Translations under genes and position numbers: made by a program
Notes under the pieces: model-generated
Seen by the model: only the letters and a program-made list of their open reading frames with translations
The model's database searches: none
Told to the model about the DNA's origin: nothing
Assembly: GCA_039545355.1 (NCBI GenBank)
Contig: BCJJ01000016.1
Coordinates: 620,001 to 684,000 of the forward strand
Length of the DNA stretch: 64,000 bases
Source of the DNA: Trichosporon coremiiforme
Lineage: Eukaryota; Basidiomycota; Tremellomycetes; Trichosporonales; Trichosporonaceae
Reading direction: 5' to 3'
In this document: positions 1 through 12,770 of the stretch, in pieces
Position numbering within the stretch: the first letter of the stretch is position 1
Layout: every line of letters starts with the position of its first letter

Positions 1-1374
1 CGCCGGGGCGTAAGTTTCGACGATGTCTTGGGAACTGACAGACAGGGTATCTTGGCACGTTCAGCGTGGACAAGGATCACGCGCAGGCGTTCCATGGCAA
101 GCAGCTGAGCGACGTCCAGCATGCCGTCAAGAGTAAGCTGGCTCGAGTCCCCCGTGCAAGACAAGCTGACGTCAGTCGTTGAGCAGGACCAGAGCACTGT
201 GCGTGTCCTGTTTCGTCCGAGTTCGGATCGGTCGAGGCTGGAGATGATCTACGGCGGCGGTGAGAAGGCTGTGAGTACCCATCTTTCCTCATGATCCTCG
301 TCAACAACGGGGAGCCTCTCGCTCTCCGCCCTGCTGACAGAAGGGTATACACATAGCTGACTTCAGGTCGAGGTCAGCCTCACGCTCAAGGGCTGGACCG
401 TGTCGAGTACCTATCCGCACACACCGATCCGGGGCACAGAAGGCAGTGACGACAGCCTGCGATGGTTCCTGCGCGTAAAGCCGAACGGAGTGATCGAGGA
501 CGTGCTGCACTCGATCGAGATGAGCGCTATCTTTTACGAGCTCCTGTGAGTGCCAGCTGAGCAATGCGATCCAGCTAACTCGACAGGCCGAAGCAGGCTC
601 TTCAGCCCAAGGTCATGAAACCCGACAGCCCGCTCGTGCCCGGTATGCTGCAAGGTCTCTGGCGAACGAGCTAATAACAGCATGGCCGGATCTCAGCCCG
701 ACGACTGGGTTTTGCCTGCCCGTGAAGAACTTCCTGACGCATATGGACCGCGTGCTCTGCGCACTCTCCCTGCCGCCGGATACGCGCACGAACATAATCA
801 CGAGCTGGCTGCCGGGGGTGAACAGGCATAAACATATCGTGAGCTCCAGTGCTCCCCCACCAGCTAACGTCAGGCGTACCGGTCAGTAAAGCCCCAGCCG
901 CGACGTCGGCAATGTTCGGCTGGGGGCAGGGACTCGCTGAGGATGGACAGTCTCAGCTGACAACCCAGCATCCTGAACCAGAAACAGCTCGAGCCCTCAA
1001 GCCAACTAAGCATCATCCCGCGACCAGACATACTGATCCGATTCTTCGTTCGTCGTTCCCTTTCACATGCCCCCGCTGCCACTTCTCTTTCCACAGCTGA
1101 CCACAGATCCTCTTCAAGGGTGTACCAGACTCGGAGCTCAGCGCGTGGGAAGGCCGGAGTCTGCGCGAAGTCGAGCTGGGCCATGACTGGGTCGACGCGC
1201 TCGGATGGCACGAACAGTGAGCTTTCCCACAGAAGAATCGGAAGCTGATCGTTAGCGTCGGATACTCGGACAAGGTCCTTGATGACAAGCTGTTCCGCGT
1301 TATCGAGTATGGGTCCATGTGAGTTGTCCACTTGTACATGTTGAACTGATGGCAGGGAGGTGTTCCCCTGCTGA
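1..1374 (+). CDS. Conserved fungal protein of unknown function, 3' part (5' end outside window)
   Basis: I do not know a function. The coding exons are 1-9, 46-132, 176-270, 367-545, 587-642, 681-838, 874-881, 969-1047, 1107-1216, 1256-1318 and 1356-1374; all ten joins keep one frame and end at TGA 1372-1374, giving about 285 codons in the window. Introns have GTAAGT/GTGAG-type donors and CTGAC or CTAAC boxes near the acceptor. Readable stretches include LRWFLRVKPNGVIEDVLHSI, TGFCLPVKNFLTHMDRVL and KLFRVIEYGSMEVFPC, a pattern I associate from memory with a conserved hypothetical family in Agaricomycotina; that match is recollection, not a search. The exon at 874-881 is only 8 nt. The start codon lies upstream of base 1. 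Confidence 0.65.
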
Positions 1375-4486
<3,112 letters not shown>

Positions 4487-4615
4487 TGGACACAAACAAC
4501 GGACAATTTGCTTCGCTTTTAGAATAGAACATACTGGGTTCTTTGATTGTATTTATTTCTTGGTATTAGTACAAACGTGACGAGTAAAGACAGTCCTTTC
4601 TAAGTGTGCAGAGGT

Positions 4616-6705
4616 CTACAGACGTGCCTTGAGCGAGCTGAGTTCCTCCTTCAGGTTCGCCATCATGGGCGCAAGGATCTCTACATATGCCTTCGGGGTG
4701 GTCTTCTGTGTCAGCTGCTAACTCATTTCTTCATGGTTTACCTTAACCCGTAGCATCTGCTGAACGGGGGCGACCGCCTCGCTGATGGATTCTGACAGAG
4801 CAGCCGCTTCAAACACAACGCCACCTACACTCAGTCAGTCACCTGAACTACCATTATACGTACCAGGCAGAGCATCTGGGAATCGAGCCCGCAACTGGAG
4901 CTCATACCACGGGCAAGTTTTCGCGAAAACGATGCCGAGTCTCAGGCATCCTTCAACAGCCACGAGAACGGCATTAATGAGGAAGAAGAGACCGTAGTAG
5001 GCGACCAGTGTCGGCGCCAGGAAGACACTGAGCGTGAAGAGAAGTGTACCGAGAAAGAGCGTGTCGAGGTCGTAGGCGTGCGAGTCGGTGCGGTGCCGGA
5101 GGGTGTTCCATCTCTTGCCGCGGAAGAGGTTCCACAGACCACCGAGTGCTGACATCTGCCAGCGGTACAAGGCGCGCGTGAACAGGTACCCAGCGCGAAG
5201 GTGCAAGGTCATGAGGCGGAACGCGTCCAACGCATGGGAGAGGAAGGTAAGCAGTCCGGCGATGGTGCCAGCGACCACGAACATGTACAGGTACATCTCG
5301 GGGAGACGCGGAAAGATCAGATCTTGAGTCAGCCTTCAACCAAAGTCCCGCACACCTTTCCAGACATTCAGTCCGAACTTCAGAGTCGAACTCATGAAGT
5401 TGCTAAGCTCCGTGTTCAGCTTGAAGCCAACGGGCCATGAGTTCAGCCAGTCTATCGCTGCAATGACTGGGTCTACGAAGACTGTTCCCAGGTTGTACCG
5501 GGGTCTCATCGTGTGGAGGATGATCCCGCCAATGATCGGACCAACGTTGTTCTCGATCTGTTTAGGTTAGCGGAAGCACACAATCTGAGAGCTTACGTGT
5601 AGCCTGAGTACGTTCTGCTTGTAAGTTAGGCTGTCCTCGCGCACACCTTCGAGTCTCGCCGCCAAACTCCAGGTGAACATGACGGCGTCCACAGACGCAC
5701 ACCATTGTCGAGCGTTGGCAACGACATGCCAGACTTGCAGGAATAGTGTTTTCACGAAGTCTAACCGGCCCGATAAGACAGCAAGACCTTTGAGTACGCT
5801 GATCCCCATCTCATACACCGCCCACGCAACGATGACGATGATGGCGAGCAGCGCCTGCCACACCAACGGAAGCCAGTACCGGCGAAAGATGTACAGCAGA
5901 ACGAAGATGACGGGCAGAACCTGCTGCAGAGACACATCGCTCCACTGACCGTCTCCGCTTCCGTGAGCCATATCGGACCTGTACCCGAAGCCGTGGCGTC
6001 GTAGTCGGGGTATCGGCATTTGGGTCGCAGCCTTCCATTCCTCAGAGGTGCGCCAGCTCAGCCGGGGCAGGCGCGCGCCTCCCGGAAGAGAGAAGGTTGG
6101 CGTTCCGCGGCTGGAAACAGGGCGAATAAACCGAGTGACAGAGTTGCCCAGGAAAACGAGGTTGCGGGGAACGTCGGCCAACCACGCCCACGACCGGCGC
6201 TTTGGGATTGTGCCCTGAAAGATATATTGCTGTACTCTTGTCGACTTGACCAGCTGTCACACGTCAGCCTTCACTCGCACAAATCCAGCTCACCATTGCT
6301 AATATGTCATCATCGGGGGGAGATTCTCCGGGCTCTACACTTCCTTCGCTCTTGTAGATGAGAAGGTCTGCTACACTTGCTGACGGAGTGTAGATAACGA
6401 CATCGGCTCGCTCCGACAAGGCGATCGGTACACCATTCTGGCAGTAGACCGTCAAATTCGACACCGAGGAGATGCCATCAGTTTCGCGGCGTAAATTGAT
6501 ACTTTTGACATCGGCAAGAATGCTGAGACGGTCGGACGTGATGATGTTGAACTCGTCACGCTAAGCGTCAGCTGTGCTAATCATCCCATGACCTCACCCA
6601 TGCTGGCACGACGGCGGCCGCGAGGAGAACATCTCCTTTCCGCCACCCGATGGCTATTCCCTCCGAGAGAGGAGCTCTGGCAGTCGTCGGCCAGAATATC
6701 CGCAT
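4616..6705 (-). CDS. GPI1: GPI1/PIG-Q, subunit of GPI-N-acetylglucosaminyltransferase
   Basis: PIG-Q/Gpi1 stabilises the ER complex that adds GlcNAc to phosphatidylinositol, the first step of GPI-anchor synthesis. Seven exons on the minus strand (6705-6598, 6560-6294, 6253-5597, 5557-5356, 5322-4864, 4824-4742, 4705-4616) give 621 aa; introns are 33-40 nt. The N-terminus MRIFWPTTARAPLSEGIAIG fits the family's FWP start. Several hydrophobic helices lie in exon 3 (around ILPVIFVLLYIFRRYWLPL-type sequence) and the family hallmark DLDTLFLGTLLFTLSVFLAP followed by an LVAYYGLFF helix is in exon 5. The last two exons encode a short soluble tail ending SLKARL. It is convergent with the GH9 gene (129 bases between stop codons). 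Confidence 0.88.
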
Positions 6706-7161
6706 TTCCTCTCCATGCGACGTGGACTCCGCTCCTGATGTTCGTCCACTACACAAGCACCTGCAGCTGACTATTAGCCTCCAGGAAACCAGTTGAAAAC
6801 TTACACAAAAGGCTAGCGGTGCTTTTCAGTGTATGCTAGAAGATATATTGCTCGATAAGACCTTCTGGCGCAGAGCTAGGACCTGCCGGCTGTCAAGTGG
6901 ACGATGAAGATGACGATTGAGAGTCGTCGATGCGACCAAAGGACCGGCTAGGTGGAGGTCCGAGATCCAGGATGGGTGGCAACGGAGCCAAACAGATAAG
7001 CATCACACGTGGACGCCGAACCTCCTCCACCGGGCTCGAGTCAAGCTCGGGAATTGCCGATGACCTCGTCTTCAATCTCTCGACTTTTCTGAGCGGAAGC
7101 TTACAGCAGCGCTTTCAATCGCTACGCAACTGCCTGAACGGACGGAAAAAGTGGCAGCGAC

Positions 7162-8054
7162 ATGTCTGAAGCACTTTCCGCCCTCCAGCTGCTGGCTGCG
7201 ATGTACCCGCTCCCCGACGAGCTCGTCTTTGACTCGGCATCTCAGAATGCCCTCGACACGGATACGGACACGGCTGAGGTGTACAGCGTGGTGGTGCGAG
7301 CTCCGATAGACGACGAAGAGGACCCGAGACGGATAGAGCTATCTGTTGCCATTCCAGTGTCTGGACAAACAAAGATTGCCCCTAGGCAGCCTAACTTCTT
7401 GACGCGATCGGCATTCGAGCAGCTGCTAGCCGACTTGCCAGAACCGATGGACGGCCCCACAGACTACATCATGACCGCGATAGAATACATCAGATCTGCT
7501 GCCCCGGTGAGTGCCACTTGCCGCACACGAAGCTGATGGCTCAGTCATTGATAGTCGAGGAGCCAGAGGTGGTTGCTGCTCCGACGCCGGCGCGAGATGA
7601 GGGGCCGCTGTGTCGGTGCTGGTTCTGGCTACCGTCATTGGATTCGAAGGACAAGACGAGAGAAATCGTGACTTATACTTTGGAGTATGGGCTCACTGGT
7701 TTCGTGTTGGCGGGCAAGCCAGGCCTCATATGCGTCGAGGGAGGCGGCAAGGACATCGATCGGTACATGTCGAAGGTCAAGAGTGAAAGCTGGGGTGACG
7801 TGCCAAGCTTCCAGAAGAAGGTAAGTGTCCATTTCTCTCGTAAGCGTTTCGCATTCTGACTGCAACAGGTCACGGAGCGTCTTCGAAGTTCGATCACAGC
7901 TAGGGCATTCTCGGAAATGAAGGACATCACCAGCATCATCACGCATTACGGTCGCTACTCTCATCGAGGAGATATGGGCGAGATCAAGAAGCTCATGGAT
8001 GAATGGGGCGTTGGTGGAGATTTTGGAGCGGCAGTGATGGGTAGTCATAACTAG
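7162..8054 (+). CDS. RWD domain protein, RWDD2-like (RWD + DUF1115)
   Basis: Three exons (7162-7506, 7545-7820, 7869-8054) give 268 aa, close to the usual size of RWDD2 proteins. The N-terminus SEALSALQLLAAMYPLPDEL has the RWD opening (helix followed by MYP). The C-terminal half contains GLTGFVLAGKPGLICVEG, the core of the DUF1115 module that follows RWD in RWDD2A/B. The biochemical role of the family is not settled; RWD domains commonly mediate protein contacts in ubiquitin and Gcn2-related systems. Introns are 38 and 48 nt. It is divergent from GPI1 with 456 bases between the two starts. Start chosen at the first ATG in frame with the RWD helix. Confidence 0.75.
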
Positions 8055-9290
8055 CAAGCATAGGAGGCAGCACATTCCATACACACACCGACGTTCCACG
8101 ATCGCACATTCATATCAGCATGATGCCAACATTGATCACTCCACTTTTACATGTTCCGTGTTACAGCGTCCCGCCAGCCGATGTGACGGTTGACGTCAAC
8201 AACGGAGGGGTCCTGGGTCGTGATGCTCAGACTAGCGCCAAACGGTCGGTGAGTCGGCCGATTGGGTGGCAACTGCCGCGCTCCATAGAGATAGTCGATC
8301 GTGTTTGCATGTCTGCCCAAGAGTAACGTGTGCAGTACTTGGTGCGGCCTGATAGGCAGCTGAGCTCATGACCATCTCGGATAAACGCTTCAGCTCGGTA
8401 GGTGGTCGCTCGTGACGGGACGGAAGCAGAGACCACGTAGAATGACGGCTAGCTAGTCTCCGTATGGTGTGTCGGGTAAGCTCTGACTCTTCAATCGCGA
8501 TCAATTGTGCCTCAACCGTATGCCAGGGCAGCACTGCGGCGATCCTCGACTGCACGAATTCTTAATGCTTAATCGTTCGCTAGACGTGGGATCGTCGGGT
8601 ACCCTCAGGACGTTGACATGAGAATGATGAGAATGCGCGGTCAATCCGTGGGAGCCCGCTGCTTGGGTTTCAAGCTACCCCTCTTTGCCCTCAAATAACC
8701 GGTCCGGTCAGCCGTGGTCCGTTTCTGCTCCGCACGTGGACTAGAGGAGCATACGTTGATGCAACGCGTGCTACGACTGCAACGCTTAGATATACCATCA
8801 ACGCAGTATCCAACAGTGGCACCACACACTTGGGGCAAATGCGTTTGGCGTTCTGCGTTACACTTTTGACGCGGAATTCTGTTCATTTCACTGCGACTGA
8901 CGAAGGTGCTCTGACATGCCTCAGGCCCTGGCTTCCGCCCTGCGCTCTTCCGCCGTCATTTCCGTTCTGCAGGAAGCTCGGCCACATGATATCGAGGGCA
9001 ACAAAGTTAGACCGCCCTGACCCTGGCGATGTTACGACGTGCACATCACTTCGCGCTAGTGAGGACGGCACCCGCGGGCGGCAACTCGGCATCCTGATCG
9101 TTGGCCGCCAGTGCAAGCTTCTTTCAGATAGCGCTAGCACCGCACCCCACCGAACATCGGGTCCGTGACTGGACATGCATGGATTTACCTCAGTTCATGA
9201 TATTAATAACTGGGTGACCTTTCTCACATCGCGTCCTCCCATCTTCATTCCTCACACATCTCAGTGGCAAACGCGCACCGATCAGACACC
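8055..9290. other. Intergenic, no gene seen
   Basis: Mixed-composition spacer with no exon-intron pattern on either strand. The hydrolase promoter should lie in its right end. Confidence 0.5.
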
Positions 9291-11224
9291 ATGAGTGACC
9301 CACTCCCGAGAACGACGGGGGCCCAGCATATGCGGGTCCGCAAGTCGCACAGCCAACCCGACTACGGCACCATGCCTGTCATGACCAAGGTCACTGTGCA
9401 GACGGTGAGTCACTCCGACTGTCACCACGCTGACTGCGTGCAGGAAGGACTGCCCAGTTCTCCGTCGCAGGCGAAAGCTGTTGCGGCCTCCGTACAGGAT
9501 CGGAGCCGCGCCCTGACTGACCCGTCCTATCTTAACCAGCTGCCAGTCCACTCGCCGCCGCACTGCATTGTGCAAGACACGATCTGCACACCGTTCCTCG
9601 ACACGCCGCAGGCGTTCCGCCAGTCGCCGTTCAAGGCGATGGCCAAAGACTTTGCGTTCCTGATCAAGAACATTGGCCTCGTCCCGTCCATCATACTCCC
9701 GATCAACAAGTCGCCCATCGACAGGCATATCCGCTCCAAAGGTATTCTGAGCGGTCTGTTCCAGGTCAGCCTGATCTCAGCATCCTTGGTCCTGACCGTC
9801 GGCACCGTGACTAGCTTCTTCACATCTATTCCGCCAATGGCTGCCTGGGTCCCGGTCTTGACCGGATTCTGCTGGGTAGGCTTGTGGCTGCAAGGCGGCC
9901 GCGTGAAGGAGAGTGACAACGCGGTGGACTTCGTGGAAGGGCATGAGAAGGAGGAGTGGATCTAGTGAGTCTCCTGGACGGGGCCCGGCGGAGCTGATAA
10001 GCAGCATCAATGGTATCGCGACCGACGGCTGGACTGCGGAGGCGACGGCCGACTACCTTCAAAACTTGTTCCACCGGCCGATCACCGGCGTCCTGAACAA
10101 GACGCTGGGGATGTGGTTCGACCTGATTGAGTGTATCCTCCAGCGTGATCTGTTCTGGACGACGCAGGACATACGGAGCGGCTACGAGGTGCGTGACCGT
10201 AACCCGTTCTATCCTTTCTAACGTGCCAAGATTGTCCGGAGCGCGATGATGGATCCGACGAAGGAGCGCATCGTGATCATCGCACATTCGCAAGGAGGCA
10301 TCATCTGCAGTGCCTGGGTGGTACGTGCTTCTGTGGCCTCATGCCAGCGCTGACGATCACAGGACCAGCTTCTGTGCGACTTCCCCGCGGACACCCTGGC
10401 CAAGCTGGAGATCTACATTTGCGTCTGCCGCTAACCACCTCTCCCGCCCTCTGTATTTGGCGAAGACTGCAGAGATTGCGGACGCGAAGACGGCGCTGAA
10501 CAACTGCTCCAAGATGTCCTGGGACGAGGTGAAGACGTGCATCCCGGCCGCGTTCCAGGATGCCGTCCACATTGATGGCGCCGGCAACGGGACCAGCACG
10601 CACGGAGGCAACTCACCCGTGGTATCTACGACATTGCGTGGAGACCAGGTCGGTCTGCGCGCTCTCAAGGCGACGCAGCCGTTCCACCGCGTCGAGCACT
10701 TTGCGAACGAGAACGACTTTGTTGCTCGCTTCGGTGTGCTCGGTTGGAGCCCACCCATGCCCAAGGAGCAGTATCTCGGCCCGCAGGACCGCATCCCGCT
10801 TGAAAAGGGTGACTTCGGAGGCAGGGTGTTCATGCGCCCGAAGACGTCAGGCCACCTGCTCCTTGCTCACTAGTAAGCCAAACACCGTCTGCGCGCGCGC
10901 CCTTGGGTCTAACCACTTGCGGCACTCACAGTCAGACACGATGCTAACTTGCGCAGTCTCCACCCTTCAAATTCCATCCTTGACGACCCCGTGGTCCGTG
11001 CCCACTCGCGGCTAGTCACTTATCTCGGCGGCGGAAACAGCCTTGGAGCATCCAACGTACTTTCCGGCAGCCCTGTGGCCGACACGCCGTCTTCTGTGTC
11101 TGAGACAACCGCCAGCGCCTTTGCCAAGTCGCAGTTCACCATTAAACAGCGTGAGCTGCAGAAGAATGGTTCGAAGCAGTCGCTCGAGGAGGAGACGGAC
11201 GACGTCTCCCAGTACAACCTGTAG
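9291..11224 (+). CDS. Membrane-associated alpha/beta-hydrolase (lipase-like), reading frame interrupted
   Basis: Exons 9291-9404, 9444-9964, 10005-10188, 10231-10320, 10363-10872 and 10957-11224. The lipase nucleophile elbow AHSQGG (GxSxG) is in exon 4; exon 5 carries the segment FHRVEHFANENDFVARFGVL, where Asp and neighbouring residues are likely catalytic. Residues encoded by about 9755-9900 form one or two hydrophobic helices, so membrane association is likely. Splice sites are canonical, but exon 5 changes frame at about 10416-10417: KLEIY is read in the incoming frame and FASAANHL continues one frame later. Summed exon length is 3n+1. Either one base is extra (or two missing) through sequencing error, or the gene is inactivated. 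Substrate unknown. Start chosen at ATG 9291. Confidence 0.68.
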
Positions 11225-11825
11225 GTACGCTGGACACAGACCGCCGAAAGGCTTGTATGCAAAACTTTGCTATGCTTAGTTAGCCTTGCCTTGGTCAATG
11301 CTCAGCAGTGGATGGAGGACACAAGGAGTCGGCAGCGATGTTCCAGAACAGTAACACTGCGCACTGACACGGGTGTCAGACGCCTGACAATCCCATCGTC
11401 ACTGACACTACTGACACACCGGCTGACAGACTTAAATGACCTATCTCGGACCTGGCGGGGTATGGACGCCGAGCTTACGACGCCGGTCCTCGTTGTCGAC
11501 CATTGCGCAGGCGACAAAGGCGCACGAGGGCGTGCTGGCGTCGCAGGAATGTTCACCACGTCTCCAACCCACAAGACCTCCCTGACACCCAAGCCGGTAG
11601 CTTGCCTGCTCTGAATCACCTTTCTAGCACGCGCTGATCCTCTTGTCCTCAGGCGCTTGCCTTGAGATTTGGTTCTGTGAATCATCGCCGCATCGTCGTC
11701 CACCTCACACTCGCGCCCGCTCAACCTAGAGATCCGAGTGTGGATACATGACAACTGAGCGCGACTGAAGCTGAACAATACGACCTCCTTGACGTTGCCA
11801 CATCTTCCTCCTTGTTCCTCACACC
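11225..11825. other. Intergenic with TGACA-rich inverted repeat
   Basis: Between the hydrolase and the disordered protein. Bases 11360-11430 contain several TGACA/TGTCA words, including a perfect 7-bp inverted repeat at 11364-11379. No gene seen. Confidence 0.5.
11364..11379. repeat. Inverted repeat CTGACAC-GG-GTGTCAG
   Basis: Perfect 7-bp arms around a 2-base centre, read directly. Further TGACAC and CTGACA copies follow at about 11385-11430. The position, about 450 bases upstream of the 11826 start, allows a regulatory protein binding site; this is inference. Confidence 0.5.
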
Positions 11826-12770
11826 ATGATGTTCCGCAAGAAGACTCGTCCGATATCGTGTGCGCCTTCCTTGACTCCCAGCCTCGAGCTCGACCTCCCG
11901 CCGCCGACGCTCGAGATCGAGTGGGCGAGGTCTACGCCCCCTCTTGACCTGAGCGGTATCTCGCGCAGCCTGTCGAGGCTGAGGAAGTCGAGCATCCCGC
12001 GCGGGTCGAAGCCGCCTCCGGCCTCAACGGTCGCGAAGGAAGACCTCAGCGTCATCCCGGAGACGCCGAACGGTCACCAGCTCGACTTCTCCAAGCCCGC
12101 CCCTCACTGCGGTCCTCGGGTCGAGGTCATGCCGACGAGTCCGCCGGCCCCGGCACCCACAAGCCCCATAAGCCTCAACTCCTGGGTGCACGTTCAGGCA
12201 ACGAGCCCCACGGCGTATCAGCCCCTCTCTCCTTCGAGCCCGACGACGCCAGTGATGTCGCCTACGGCCGCCACTCCCCCGCCCGGCTCAACGCCCATCA
12301 GCAACTACTACACGAAGAACAATACGAGCCTCGACTTTTCGCGTGTGCAGTCCTTCCCCATGCCGCCTGAACGGGCAATTCTGAAGCTACCCAGTGTGTC
12401 CGACATCCAGCTGCCTGACAAGTGGGATCTCGACGATAGACCAAAGTCGGAGTTCCTCGACTCGAGCCTTCCGAACCGCACGTCCAGCCTCGGACATGGC
12501 TCCCTCCTCAGCCCGACGAGCCAGGGCCAACTCGACGTCACCCTCCCCATTGAGCAGGGCTACCTCTCCCCGAATGGGCGCGGGTACTCGCCAAGCAACG
12601 TCGAAAGCGTGGAGAGCAGCGTCTCCACCAGCGACAACTACTTCAGCACAGTCAGCACCGGCACGCACCGCACCTTTGGCCAGGGGCTGCCGCCACATAC
12701 GTTCGAACGAGTCGGGACCAGCAGTCCTTACTACAGGGCCGAGGCAAACACGAGTACTTTCAGTCTGTGA
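11826..12770 (+). CDS. Ser/Pro-rich intrinsically disordered protein, unknown function
   Basis: A single uninterrupted frame of 314 codons starting at tandem ATG codons after an ACACC context. No recognised domain. The protein is rich in Ser, Pro and Thr with many SP and TP dipeptides (for example SPTAYQPLSPSSPTTPVMSP), which are typical targets of proline-directed kinases, and short acidic and basic patches. GC-rich third positions agree with neighbouring genes, supporting real coding. The TGA stop overlaps a GTGAGT donor-like string at 12767, so a further 3' exon cannot be excluded, though I found no convincing continuation. It could be a regulatory or cell-polarity scaffold, but nothing in the sequence shows this. 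Confidence 0.6.
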   Translation: MMFRKKTRPISCAPSLTPSLELDLPPPTLEIEWARSTPPLDLSGISRSLSRLRKSSIPRGSKPPPASTVAKEDLSVIPETPNGHQLDFSKPAPHCGPRVEVMPTSPPAPAPTSPISLNSWVHVQATSPTAYQPLSPSSPTTPVMSPTAATPPPGSTPISNYYTKNNTSLDFSRVQSFPMPPERAILKLPSVSDIQLPDKWDLDDRPKSEFLDSSLPNRTSSLGHGSLLSPTSQGQLDVTLPIEQGYLSPNGRGYSPSNVESVESSVSTSDNYFSTVSTGTHRTFGQGLPPHTFERVGTSSPYYRAEANTSTFSL

